The notes below the pieces were generated by a model. That model ran no database searches, was not told the origin of the DNA, and saw only the letters and a program-made list of their open reading frames with translations. From Pleomorphomonas sp. (GTDB lineage Bacteria; Pseudomonadota; Alphaproteobacteria; Rhizobiales; Pleomorphomonadaceae), in assembly GCA_029976075.1 (NCBI GenBank), contig JARKNW010000126.1, positions 1 to 56,632 of the forward strand: 56,632 nucleotides of DNA, read 5' to 3'. A program made the position numbers and the translations under genes. Below, piece by piece: positions 42,838-51,784 of this stretch (position 1 is its first letter; each line of letters starts with the position of its first letter).

Positions 42838-45429
42838 TCAGTGGCAGGCCGGCTCGCCGGGCGCGCCGCACGGGATCTTCTTCTTGTCCTGCGGCTTGTT
42901 GCCCTGCGGCTTGGCGGGCTTGTTTTCGGGCGGTGCCTTCACCTGCGGCGCCGGCTTCACCTCGGCCTTCATCTGCGGCTGAGGTTTCGCCTGAACATTC
43001 ACCTGCGGCTGAGGCTTGGGCTGGAGCTGAAGCTTCGGCGTCGGTGCCTTGGCCGCAAGGTTGGGATGCGGCTGGTTGATGGCCTCGGGGGGCTTCATCT
43101 GGATGATCTGAGGCTGGGCGGTCGCCTTGTCGGCGTTGGCCGGCGCCTTGAACCCATCCTGGCGCTGCGGTTTGCCATTTGCCGACATCTGTCCGGGCGA
43201 AGGCTTCGAGTTCCGCTTCGTCTGCGCGTTGGCGGCCGCGCCGAGCGTTGGCAGCGGCTTGGCATCCTGGGTCGGCAGCAGCGGAGCATTCGGCTTGGTC
43301 GTCTGCCGGGCCGGCGAACCGACCGCCGCTTTGGCGGTGTCGGTGGTGACCGGCGGCAGCGGTTTGCCGCCCGAACCGGGAAGCGTATGCGTGTCCGGCT
43401 TGGCTGTCTGCTGGGCCGGCGATCCGACCGCCGCTTTGGCGGTGTCGGTGGTGACCGGCGGCAGCGGTTTGCCGTTCGAGCCAGGGAGCGTGTGCGTGTC
43501 TGGCTTGGTCGTTTGCTGGACCGGTTGGCCGGTGCCGGCCTTGTTGGCCTCGACGGCACCGGGTTGCGGGGCCGTCTTGGTGGCATCGGGTGTGGGCTGG
43601 GGCTTGCCGGCCTGTGGCAGCTCGTTGCCCGTCGAGAGCGTGTGGGCGGCAGCGTTTCCGGTCACTGGCTTGACCGAAGTTGCCACCGCCCCGCTGGCTG
43701 CGGGCGCTGGTGCGGCCGCATTGCCAGAACTTTGCAGAGCCTTCTTCTGCACCGACGGCGGCAGGGCGACATGCAGCGCCGCCGCGCCGGCGGCACCGAT
43801 GACGGCCGCGCCGACCAGCTTCTGACCGGCGGTCAGGTTGCTCGTCAGCCCCTGTGTTTGGCCCGTTGCTTGGCCAGGCGTTTGGCCTGGCACCTGGCTC
43901 GCCGCCTGTCCGGGCGCCGGAGAGGCCGGCTGAGGCTCGTTGATCGTCGTGTTCTCGACGGTCACGTTGTTGATGATCGTCTTGTGGATGTCGTTGAAGA
44001 TGATGTTGTTCTGCGGCGGCTCCACGTTGCGCGGCGGCTCGACCCACTGCGGCACGGGCACGAATGTCGGCTCGGGCAGCACATAGAGGGCGACAGGCGG
44101 CGGCGGTGGCGGCAGCGCCACGAACTCCGGCGGCGGTGGCGCCAGGAAAACGACGGGCGGCGGCGGCGCGTAACCGAAGTCCGGGTCGCCGAAGGAAACG
44201 ACGGGCCGCTCGACATAGACCACTTCCGGCGGGGGCGGCGGCGGTACGTCGTAGCTGATCACGGCGAAGGAGGGCGGCGGCTCGAGTGCGGCTTCGAAAT
44301 GGCCGAGGCGACGGCGGGCATCCCACACATGCGGGCCGTGCGGGTAGCGGCGGAGATAGGACCAGTAGGCCTCCGGCGTGTCGGCCTGCCAGGTCTCGCG
44401 CCAGGTGATCGCCTCGCGGCGGGCGGCGACGATGGCGCGGACGCGCCGGGCCATGGCGTCATTGGGATAGGCGGCGAGGAAGTCTTCGTAGCCGCCGAGC
44501 GTGTCGCGGTCGAGCGCGGCGAAATAGGCGTCCTTCTCGTCGAACGCGCGGATCGGCTTGCTGCGGATTGTCGCGCTGTCATAGGCGACGGCCGGGGCGG
44601 GGGCATCGGCGGCGCGATCGAAGAAGGTGAAGGGCTCTGTGAACTTCGAGGCGTCCCAGGCGATTTCGGCGCCCTTGGTGAGGTCGCTGACCCGGAGGCG
44701 CGTCCGGTCGAACACGTCGCCGAGCGGCAGGCCACCGGCCCGGATCATCTCGGCCAGCGCGTGGGCATAGGAGCCGTAGGGGCCGGCTTCCTGCGGCGCC
44801 ACCGTGCCGGGCGCGGCGTTGAAGGCGATCAGCTGGTTGGCGTCGGGCTCGACCATGGCAAGGCCGCCGGCCAGTTCCGGCGCGCCGGACTGCGGGAAGG
44901 GATAGGCGCGGGCGGCGTCGAGCACCACGATGCTGCCGTGGTTCTGCATGGCGGCCAGCGATCGCGTCATGTCGGATACTCGCAGCGCCTGGATGGGCAG
45001 GTCGGTGGCGCTGGCGATGGAGGCGTCCACCGGCAGGAAGTAGTTGTCGCCCTGGTATTGCAGCCCGTAGCCGGCGAGGTAGACGAACGCGGTGGCGTCC
45101 GGCCCGGCCGATCCGACCTTGGCGAGGAAGTCGCGCATGGCACCGGTGAGGCCGGCTTGGTCGAGGTCGCGGGCGCCGACCACGTCGAAGCCGGCGGCCT
45201 GCAGGGTCTGGGCGATCAGGCCGGCGTCGTTGGCCGGCGTCGCGAGCGCGCCGGCCGTGTAGGCGGCGTTGCCGACCACGAAGGCGATGCGCTTTTCCGG
45301 TCCGCTCTGAGCCTCGGCCGGCAGGGCGGCGACAAGTCCCAATGACACCAGCACCAGGGCGAGCAAGGCCGAAATCGCCTTGGTTATCCGCCGCCGCCAA
45401 AGCAGCGGCCATTCATCCTGACGAGACAT
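42838..45429 (-). CDS. Exported caspase-fold protein with inactive site and Pro-rich repeats (pseudocaspase)
   Basis: An 863-residue protein. Residues 20-41 are a signal anchor (ALLALVLVSLGLVAALPAEA). Residues 45-280 are the caspase-like p20 fold: KRIAFVVGNAAYTAG, then YLAGYGLQYQGDNYFLPVD, then IVVLDAARAYPF. Active family members read AGHG and DACR here; this protein has Tyr121 for His and Ala173 for Cys, so it cannot be a cysteine protease of this type. Residues 290-395 hold helical repeats (FEEFLAAYPND-like). After a Pro-rich stretch with NNIIFNDIHKTIINNV the tail of over 300 residues is Pro/Gln/Lys/Thr-rich with 35-residue repeats. ATG 45429 fits the anchor. A secreted or periplasmic scaffold is a guess. 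Confidence 0.82.
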   Translation of the reverse strand: MSRQDEWPLLWRRRITKAISALLALVLVSLGLVAALPAEAQSGPEKRIAFVVGNAAYTAGALATPANDAGLIAQTLQAAGFDVVGARDLDQAGLTGAMRDFLAKVGSAGPDATAFVYLAGYGLQYQGDNYFLPVDASIASATDLPIQALRVSDMTRSLAAMQNHGSIVVLDAARAYPFPQSGAPELAGGLAMVEPDANQLIAFNAAPGTVAPQEAGPYGSYAHALAEMIRAGGLPLGDVFDRTRLRVSDLTKGAEIAWDASKFTEPFTFFDRAADAPAPAVAYDSATIRSKPIRAFDEKDAYFAALDRDTLGGYEDFLAAYPNDAMARRVRAIVAARREAITWRETWQADTPEAYWSYLRRYPHGPHVWDARRRLGHFEAALEPPPSFAVISYDVPPPPPPEVVYVERPVVSFGDPDFGYAPPPPVVFLAPPPPEFVALPPPPPPVALYVLPEPTFVPVPQWVEPPRNVEPPQNNIIFNDIHKTIINNVTVENTTINEPQPASPAPGQAASQVPGQTPGQATGQTQGLTSNLTAGQKLVGAAVIGAAGAAALHVALPPSVQKKALQSSGNAAAPAPAASGAVATSVKPVTGNAAAHTLSTGNELPQAGKPQPTPDATKTAPQPGAVEANKAGTGQPVQQTTKPDTHTLPGSNGKPLPPVTTDTAKAAVGSPAQQTAKPDTHTLPGSGGKPLPPVTTDTAKAAVGSPARQTTKPNAPLLPTQDAKPLPTLGAAANAQTKRNSKPSPGQMSANGKPQRQDGFKAPANADKATAQPQIIQMKPPEAINQPHPNLAAKAPTPKLQLQPKPQPQVNVQAKPQPQMKAEVKPAPQVKAPPENKPAKPQGNKPQDKKKIPCGAPGEPACH
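43297..43506 (-). repeat. 105-base tandem repeat inside the caspase-like gene
   Basis: Two consecutive 105-base units (43402-43506 and 43297-43401), each coding for 35 residues that begin KPDTHTLPGS and continue GKPLPPVTTDTAKAAVGSPA. A third, decayed unit follows (KPNAPLLPTQDAKPLP). The near identity suggests recent duplication or correction. Confidence 0.85.
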
Positions 45430-45776
45430 GCGCGCCTCCATTCCCCAGCCCACATACCCGTCTGACAACCGTCAACCCGCGTTTGGGTTCGCCGGTCGCC
45501 ATTCGCACATCGGTCTAGCAACCGCGGCTGAGCCTTGTATGAGGGGGATATGAAGCGAAACTGAAGCGCGGCGGCACATCGCCGTCCTGGCAGCTTGCCC
45601 TGCCACCTCTCCGGCGCTATTTTCCCCTTCGGTCGGCAGTTCACCGAGGCGTCGCTGTCCCCTGGAGGGGGTGCTAAACCTGCCTGATCTCAGCCGTGGC
45701 GGACGCTCTTCCCGTGCCGCGTCGTAAGCCAGCGACCACGACAGTCATCCCTACCGGCACGCACCGAGGATGAGCC
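45430..45776. other. Divergent intergenic region
   Basis: About 350 bases between the caspase-like gene and an alpha/beta hydrolase. It should hold both promoters; I find no convincing palindrome, RNA or small gene. Confidence 0.4.
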
Positions 45777-46709
45777 ATGTCCACCATTACGTCCCTCGCG
45801 GCCGAAGCCCGTCGGTCGCCCCGTTTCATTCCCCTCGCAGAGAAACCGCCGGTTCTTCTCACCGACACCCGGCTCGGCATCGTCCAGCACACCGACGGCG
45901 GCGACGGGCCGGCTTTCATGGCGCTGCATGGCGGCATGGGCGGCTATGACCAGAGCCTCGTCCTGGCCGAGACGCTGCTCGGCACATCGCCGGACTACCG
46001 GGTGATCGCCTTGTCGCGGCCCGGGTACCTCGGCACCCCGCGCGAGGGCGGCGAAAGCGCCGCCGAACAGGCCGATCTCTTTGCCGCCCTGCTCGACACG
46101 CTCGGCATCGAGAAGGCGGTGGTGGCGGCGGTTTCGGCCGGCGGCCCGCCGGCGATCGCCTTTGCCGCCCGCCATCCCGGGCGCTGTGCCGCGCTGATCC
46201 TGGTTTCGACGGCGAGCGGCCGCTTCGACGTGCCGCGCTATGTATTGAGAAGGCTGTCGTGGTTCGGCTGGCTGTTGCGCGTGCCGGGGCTGTTGTCGCT
46301 CCTCGCCTGGCTGAGGGGCCGGAGCCCTGAGAGGGCGGCGGCGCGGGCGATCGGCGATCCCGCGCTGGTGCGCCGGACGCTCGATCACCCGGAGGCGGGG
46401 CCGCTGCTGCTGAGCCTCCTCAGAACCACCTTCGAAAAAATCGCGGCACGGATGCCCGGCACCGTGGCGGAGACCATCGGCTTTGCCGACTTGCCGCCGC
46501 TGCCATTCGATCGGGTCATGGTGCCGACGCTGGTGATCCACGGCGATGCCGACAAGGTGGTGCCGTTTTCCCATGCCGAGCGCTCGGCGCGACAGATTGC
46601 CGGCGCGGAGCTCTACGTCGTGCCCGGTGGCGGACACACCAGCCTGCTCACCCATATCGACGAGGTGCGGGAGAGGGTGCGGGCGTTTCTGGAACGGGTC
46701 GAGGTTTAG
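45777..46709 (+). CDS. Alpha/beta hydrolase
   Basis: A 310-residue cytosolic hydrolase: oxyanion loop ALHGGMGGYDQS, nucleophile elbow VSAGGP (Ser), the acid in IHGDADKVVP (Asp) and PGGGHTSL (His). A lid of about 80 residues rich in Arg/Leu is inserted after LVSTASGRF. No signal peptide. It may be an esterase or peptidase; the context (histidine phosphatase after, on the same strand) does not specify it. Confidence 0.85.
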   Translation: MSTITSLAAEARRSPRFIPLAEKPPVLLTDTRLGIVQHTDGGDGPAFMALHGGMGGYDQSLVLAETLLGTSPDYRVIALSRPGYLGTPREGGESAAEQADLFAALLDTLGIEKAVVAAVSAGGPPAIAFAARHPGRCAALILVSTASGRFDVPRYVLRRLSWFGWLLRVPGLLSLLAWLRGRSPERAAARAIGDPALVRRTLDHPEAGPLLLSLLRTTFEKIAARMPGTVAETIGFADLPPLPFDRVMVPTLVIHGDADKVVPFSHAERSARQIAGAELYVVPGGGHTSLLTHIDEVRERVRAFLERVEV

Positions 46710-46836
46710 GGTGTCGCCTCCGTACCGCTGGCGGGGCATCGGCCCCGCTTCAGCCCTCAATCGGTCGAAGCGATCAAAATTGCTACATAATGTCGCTCTA
46801 GGAGCTCCGGCCATCTTCCGTATCGGGACAGCGAAC

Positions 46837-48129
46837 ATGGCTTGGAAGCGTGGTCTGTTGGTAGCGGTCGCCCTCCTTGGACTCGCCTGTGGGGCCCATG
46901 CCGAGACACTGGTGAGCGACAAGTATGTCGTACTGATGCGCCACGGCGTGCGGCCGCAGACCAGCAGCAAGGAGCTTGCGCAGATTTCCCCCCGGCAATG
47001 GCCGGTCTGGGACACGCAGGACGGACAGCTGACGCCGCACGGCGCGGCGGCGGCGGCGCAACTGGCGCGATGGGAGCATGGGGTGCTCGTCGCCAAGGGG
47101 CTCGTACCGGCCGAGGGCTGCCCGGCGCCGGGAACCGTGTTCGGCTGGGCGAACAGCTCGGTGCAGCGCACCATCGACACCGGCAACGTCATCCTGTCCA
47201 CCATGTTCAAGGGCTGTGGTCTGGCGGTCGGTCATCATGGCGGAGACGGTCCCGACCCGCTTTACGATGCTTCCGAAACCGCGCTGGGGGCGATCGATGT
47301 GGAGAAGGCCAAGGCGGCCATTCTCGAAGCGGCGGGCGGCAAGCTGGATTCGCTCAAGGAAAAGGCCGCGCCGCTGATGAAGGAGCTGGACGCGATCCTG
47401 GGCTGCGACGCCCCGGACAGCGCCTGTTCGCTGCAAGGCCGGCCGTGGAAGATCAAAGCCAAGGCTGCCAAGGGCGACAAGCCCGCGCACGTCTCCGTCA
47501 AGGGACCGCTGGCAGATGCCGGAACGGCGGTTCAGGTTTTCCTGCTGCAATACGCCAACGGCTTTCCGGCCGATCAAGTCGCCTTCGGCAAGGCTTCGAC
47601 ATCGGAAGACATCATCCGCCTCTCCGAACTTCGGCAGATCAAATACGACGTCGGCAACCGTGTGCCCTATCTGGCCCAACGCGGGTCTTCGAACTTGCTG
47701 AACCAGATCGTGCTGGCGCTTCGAGCGGCTCCGCAGGACAAGGTTGCCGCCGCCCCGGCGACGGCGCGCTTCAGTCTGTTGATGGGAAGCGATACCCAGC
47801 AAGTGGAGATCGGCGCGCTGCTCGGAATCCATTGGAAGATCCCGCCCTATCTCGATGACGAGACGCCGCCGACCGGAGCGCTGGCTTTCGAGCGGCTGCA
47901 CGACGAGGCCGGCAAGGCTTACGTGCGCATGGAGTTCGTTGCGCCTTCTCTTGACCAGATCCGCAACGCCTCGACGATCGATGACCGGTCGCCGCCGATC
48001 AGGGCCACGATTCCCCTGCCGGGATGCGAGGCCGAGGCGAAGGAGGAGGCCTGTCCGCTGGACCGATTCGTGGAACTGGCAAACGCCAGGATCGACAAGA
48101 GCGCGGTCGCTCCGACCGCCTTCCATTGA
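46837..48129 (+). CDS. Histidine acid phosphatase (glucose-1-phosphatase/phytase-like)
   Basis: A 430-residue periplasmic phosphatase with signal peptide (GLLVAVALLGLACGAHA, cleavage near 22). The phospho-acceptor motif VLMRHGVRPQ (RHG at 35-37) is intact; conserved Arg of SVQRTIDTG follows. The C-terminal motif, HD in the family, is GSDTQQVEIG: the Asp (proton donor) stays but His is Ser. Activity may survive at reduced level or with changed substrate. Cys pairs (CDAPDSAC) suggest disulfides. The frame opens earlier, but the signal peptide sets ATG 46837. Confidence 0.85.
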   Translation: MAWKRGLLVAVALLGLACGAHAETLVSDKYVVLMRHGVRPQTSSKELAQISPRQWPVWDTQDGQLTPHGAAAAAQLARWEHGVLVAKGLVPAEGCPAPGTVFGWANSSVQRTIDTGNVILSTMFKGCGLAVGHHGGDGPDPLYDASETALGAIDVEKAKAAILEAAGGKLDSLKEKAAPLMKELDAILGCDAPDSACSLQGRPWKIKAKAAKGDKPAHVSVKGPLADAGTAVQVFLLQYANGFPADQVAFGKASTSEDIIRLSELRQIKYDVGNRVPYLAQRGSSNLLNQIVLALRAAPQDKVAAAPATARFSLLMGSDTQQVEIGALLGIHWKIPPYLDDETPPTGALAFERLHDEAGKAYVRMEFVAPSLDQIRNASTIDDRSPPIRATIPLPGCEAEAKEEACPLDRFVELANARIDKSAVAPTAFH

Positions 48130-48169
48130 TCGGCGATGATCGCAAGCCGCGGATGTTGGTGAACCGGCC

Positions 48170-49165
48170 TCACCTCGGGATCGCGGCCGTACCGAAGGGG
48201 ATGTAGATCTCCACCTCGAGGCCGTCGGGGGCGTAGGTCTGCCGGACCTCGCCGTGGTAGATGGCGGTCTGGATCAGCCTTGTGCCGAAGCCGGTCGCCT
48301 TTGGCGGAGTGACCGGCGGTCCGCCGCTCTCCACCCAGGTAATGACAAGATGGCCGGCGGCTTCCTCCGCTTGCCAGCCGATCGATACGTGTCCCCCCGG
48401 TACCGACAGCGCGCCATGCTTGGCGGCATTGGTGGCGAGCTCGTGCAGCACGAGGCCAAGCGAGGTCAGCGTGCTGGTCCCCAGGATGAACGGGCCGTCG
48501 GTGTCGATCTTCACCGCGTCGGAGCTGTTGGCATAGGGAGCCAGCACGCGCTCGATCAGCGCGCAGAGGTCGGTGGCCTCGTCGCCGATGAAGCCCAGCT
48601 CCTGCGCCTCCACCAGCGCCTCGAAGCGGCCGAGGAACTCGTCGCGATACTGGGCGGCCGAGCGGCCCTGGGTCGGCGCATGGCGGGCGATCGATTTGGC
48701 AACGCTCAGAAGGTTCTTCATGCGGTGCTTCAGTTCGCCGAACAGCATGTCCTTCTCGACATCCCTGTGGGCACGCTCCGTGATGTCGACGATGGACAGC
48801 AGCATCAGGTGGCTGTTGTTGTCGGGGTGGTGCAGCGTTCGCGCCGTCAGCAGCATCACCTTGTGGCCGAGGGCGGGAAAATCGTGCTCCACCCGGAAGT
48901 CGATGATGGCGGTGCTCCTGGGGATCACCTGCTTCAGGAGGTGGCGCAGATCGGGGATGTCCCACTGGCCGTTGCCGAGTTCGTAGATGTGCTGGCCTAT
49001 GGTCTCGTAGCGGTCGACCTGGAAGATCTCGAAGAAGGCGCGACTGGCATTGCGCACGCAGAGGTTCTCGTCGAGCAGCAGCATCGGGTCGGCGACGGTA
49101 TCGACGATGCCCTGCGCCTGAACATGGCCGGTGCGCAGAAGGCGGTAGAGATCCTCCGTGTTCAT
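48170..49165 (-). CDS. PAS-HWE/HisKA_2 sensor histidine kinase
   Basis: A 331-residue cytosolic kinase. An N-terminal PAS domain (residues 15-135, VADPMLLLDENLCVRNASRAFFE) is followed by the HWE-type dimerisation box with the phospho-His in FGELKHRMKNLLSVAKS and by the ATPase domain (HELATNAAKHGALS, TWVESGGPPV, GFGTRLIQ). Such kinases commonly feed the alphaproteobacterial general stress response. ATG 49165 lies eight bases after GGAAGGG; the GTG at 49174 directly abuts that site and is less likely. No response regulator is adjacent. Confidence 0.9.
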   Translation of the reverse strand: MNTEDLYRLLRTGHVQAQGIVDTVADPMLLLDENLCVRNASRAFFEIFQVDRYETIGQHIYELGNGQWDIPDLRHLLKQVIPRSTAIIDFRVEHDFPALGHKVMLLTARTLHHPDNNSHLMLLSIVDITERAHRDVEKDMLFGELKHRMKNLLSVAKSIARHAPTQGRSAAQYRDEFLGRFEALVEAQELGFIGDEATDLCALIERVLAPYANSSDAVKIDTDGPFILGTSTLTSLGLVLHELATNAAKHGALSVPGGHVSIGWQAEEAAGHLVITWVESGGPPVTPPKATGFGTRLIQTAIYHGEVRQTYAPDGLEVEIYIPFGTAAIPR

Positions 49166-49594
49166 GCTGAGCACCCTTCCGTTGATGGCCAGATGACAGG
49201 CACGCCTTGATCGCCGCGGTTGAACCCGGCTGCCGGCCGAACGACTGGCGCGGGTGTTGCGCAGCAGATTTCATAATGACGCGCGACTGCGCGTTGCGGT
49301 TCCCGCCAATGGCCGGATTGGCGGCGGAGCTGCCGCTCCCTGCACTGATCTCATTTTCCCTAAATTTCAGGTTGTGTCTTCTCGGGGGCGGGCAAGCCGC
49401 GCCGGAGCGGAGGTGCGGCGTCGAAGGGAAGCTGAAATTGCCGAAAAGCCAAGCGAAACGCAGCGAGCCATATGGCCGATCGGGCGGTTGCTCCAACGGG
49501 CGGTGTCGAAGATCATATCGCTTTCGGGAAATCACATACACGTGTAGCGTGCCGGCTGGTTCGATTCGACCGTTCCCTCCATTGGAGCCGCATC
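49166..49594. other. Divergent intergenic region
   Basis: About 430 bases between the HWE kinase and the PagL-like gene. Open frames on the plus strand are basic and unlike proteins. The part around 49340-49375 is less GC-rich and may hold a promoter. No RNA recognised. Confidence 0.4.
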
Positions 49595-50164
49595 ATGCAG
49601 TTTGGCCGCCTTCGAGACTTTGCTGCCTTGACCATCCTTGCTGCCGTGCTGTGCGGTTCCCTGCCGGCCAAAGCGGCGGATATCGCCGAGCCGCGCGTCC
49701 TTTCCGGCTGGTCGGTCTACGGCGGTGTCGGGGCCAGCAACGCCGGCCTGTTCACCAGCGGCGACGTGAATGGCGCGCTGATCAACGGAGAAGTGCGGGC
49801 GCCGGCGCTGGATGCGCCATGGTGGCTGTTCTCGCCGCGCCCGACGCTGGGTGTCGACATTGCCACCAAGAACGAGCTGATCAGCGATGTCTATGCCGGG
49901 ATGACCTTCACCTTCTTGAAGTATGGCGATCTCACCTTCGAGGGGCAGCTGGGCGGTGCGCTGCACGACGCCAAGCTGAAGAACGACCCGTCGGGCCGCG
50001 ATCTTGGCTGCCACGCGCTGTTCCATCTCGGCCTCGATGTCGACTGGCGGGTGACGCGGAACTGGTCGGCGCAGCTCTACGCCAGCCACATCTCCAACGC
50101 CGATCTCTGCGACGACAACAACGGCTATGAGAGCGCCGGCCTGCGCGTCGGCTATCACTTCTGA
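49595..50164 (+). CDS. PagL-like outer-membrane lipid A deacylase
   Basis: A 189-residue beta-barrel with a signal peptide (LTILAAVLCGSLPAKAAD). The C-terminus, ASHISNADLCDDNNGYESAG then LRVGYHF, gives the PagL signature: catalytic His and Ser in HxS, the following Asn, and the terminal aromatic of an outer-membrane barrel. PagL removes the 3-O-acyl chain of lipid A. The frame is open from 49472, but the signal peptide fixes ATG 49595. A broken second copy is at 51465-51700. Confidence 0.8.
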   Translation: MQFGRLRDFAALTILAAVLCGSLPAKAADIAEPRVLSGWSVYGGVGASNAGLFTSGDVNGALINGEVRAPALDAPWWLFSPRPTLGVDIATKNELISDVYAGMTFTFLKYGDLTFEGQLGGALHDAKLKNDPSGRDLGCHALFHLGLDVDWRVTRNWSAQLYASHISNADLCDDNNGYESAGLRVGYHF

Positions 50165-50245
50165 CCCGGGTACGAGGCGGTAACGAAGCGCGGCGGAACA
50201 ATCCGCCGTCTTCCGCGTTGACTGCATCATCGGGAGACACCGCCC

Positions 50246-50980
50246 ATGACGCTCCGCCTCGTTCGCTTTCCGGCACTCGCCCTTCTGGCCTGCGTCGCCC
50301 TGACAGCCCCGGCCGTGGCTCAGGACGCGCCGGCGGCCCTGCCCAACAACCACGTGCTCTCGGACATCCTCGACAAGGAGCGGGTCGACGCGGCGATCAA
50401 CGCCGGTCATGGCCCCCATACGGCCGGTCCAACGGCCCGGCGCGGGGCGCCGATCCGCGCCGTTACCACCTACCATCCCTCGCGGGAGGTGAGCGCGCGC
50501 GTGCGCCGCCAGTTCGCCGAGTGGATGTCGGGCCTTTCCCGCTCGGAAGACGGCCGCCGCATCGCCGCCGCGATGAACGAGCGCGACCCTGTGCGAAGCT
50601 GGGCAAAGATCGTCGGCGGCGATGGCCTCAAGCCGGGTGACATGATAGACGCCGTCACCAGTTACTGGATCCTCAATTGGGTGATGGCCAATGGCGCCGA
50701 CAGCACGCGCGCCGAGGCGCAGGCGGTGCGCCGGCAGGTGCGGCGGATGATCGCCGCCAGCCCGGAGCGGCGACTCAAGGAGGCCGAGCGCCAGGAGATT
50801 TCCGAGGTCTTGATGCTGAACTTCCTCATCCAGCACGCCGCCTACACCGATGCCAGGGCGCGCGGCGACAGCGCCACCGCCGACCGGCTCGGCGAGGCCG
50901 CCGTCACTCGCTTCGAGCGGGAGATGGGCGTTGATCTCAGGCAGCTCCGCCTCACCGACTTCGGCTTCGTCCGGAGCTGA
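50246..50980 (+). CDS. Exported DUF6683-like protein, copy 1
   Basis: A 244-residue exported protein (signal peptide ending PAVAQD near residue 26). The family part is ERDPVRSWAKIVGGDGLKPG, then DAVTSYWILNWVMANGADST and EVLMLNFLIQHAAYTDA. From memory this resembles DUF6683; function unknown. A paralogue with the same motifs is at 51785. It follows the PagL-like gene and is followed ten bases later by a lipoprotein gene. Confidence 0.72.
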   Translation: MTLRLVRFPALALLACVALTAPAVAQDAPAALPNNHVLSDILDKERVDAAINAGHGPHTAGPTARRGAPIRAVTTYHPSREVSARVRRQFAEWMSGLSRSEDGRRIAAAMNERDPVRSWAKIVGGDGLKPGDMIDAVTSYWILNWVMANGADSTRAEAQAVRRQVRRMIAASPERRLKEAERQEISEVLMLNFLIQHAAYTDARARGDSATADRLGEAAVTRFEREMGVDLRQLRLTDFGFVRS

Positions 50981-50990
50981 GGGGCCGTCG

Positions 50991-51419
50991 ATGTCGAGAT
51001 TGCGCCTTGCCGCCCTGACCGTTGCCGTCGCCCTGACGATGGCCGCCTGCATGCCGTCCGAAACGCCGCCGCCGCCACCCGCCAATGCGCAGGAGCTGAC
51101 GCAGGCCGGCGCCTACGACCAGCGCATCGACGACGTCACCCAGGAACTGCGCGATGCGCTGGAGCTGCGCTACGGGCCGCTGGAAATCAAGGCCTACAAG
51201 CTGCCGCCGCCGACGGCTTGGCCGACCGTGAGCGCCTACTACGGCAACGCCCTGTCGAAATGGGATGCCGAGCCCGGTCTGCCCGAGGCGATCCGCGCGG
51301 CGCATGCGCTCGCCTGGGCGCACGATGGCAATCTCTTCGCCATCGCGCTCATCGACAGGCCGGTAGCCGGCGAACATCGGGACTACAAGGTACTGGTGAT
51401 CGCCACCAACCCGTCGTGA
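50991..51419 (+). CDS. Small lipoprotein
   Basis: A 142-residue lipoprotein: signal peptide LRLAALTVAVALTMAAC with the lipobox Cys at about 20, a Pro-rich linker, then a globular part (YDQRIDDVTQELRDALELRY, and LAWAHDGNLFAIALIDRP). No family recognised. Ten bases after the DUF6683-like gene, so probably part of the same transcript. No copy of it exists in the duplicated half. Confidence 0.7.
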   Translation: MSRLRLAALTVAVALTMAACMPSETPPPPPANAQELTQAGAYDQRIDDVTQELRDALELRYGPLEIKAYKLPPPTAWPTVSAYYGNALSKWDAEPGLPEAIRAAHALAWAHDGNLFAIALIDRPVAGEHRDYKVLVIATNPS

Positions 51420-51464
51420 TACCAGGATCAATCGCGCACCGACGCTTCTGCTAGATACGCGCCT

Positions 51465-51700
51465 TGTGATTGCCGGAGGCGGCTCGCTCCATGGCGCCGC
51501 GAACAAGATCGTCCCTTCGGCTGCGATTTCGGCCCGAAGGCGCTTTTCAGGGCGCTTTTCGCCTTGGCCTTGACGCGGACCGGCGGGTGACGGAGAAGTG
51601 GTCAGCGCAATTTTACGCCGCCACATGTCGAACGCCGTTCTCCCGCGACGACACCAATGGCCAAGAGAGCGCCGGCTTCCGCGTCGGCTATCACCTTTAG
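51465..51700 (+). pseudogene. Frameshifted relic of a second PagL-like gene
   Basis: The last 45 codons, RLGLDADRRVTEKWSAQFYA then NGQESAGFRVGYHL, align with the end of the gene at 49595 (HLGLDVDWRVTRNWSAQLYA, NGYESAGLRVGYHF). Upstream the similarity continues only if the frame is changed twice (GGSLHGAANK in one frame against GGALHDAKLK) around a tandem GCGCTTTTC. The catalytic HIS region is replaced by TCRTP and the 5' part with the signal peptide is gone. Confidence 0.8.
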
Positions 51701-51784
51701 CAGATATCGAGGGTCCCGGCCGCCACCTGGCGGAACAGTTCGCCGCTTCTGCATAGGCGGCCATCACGAACGGATACCGGCCCC

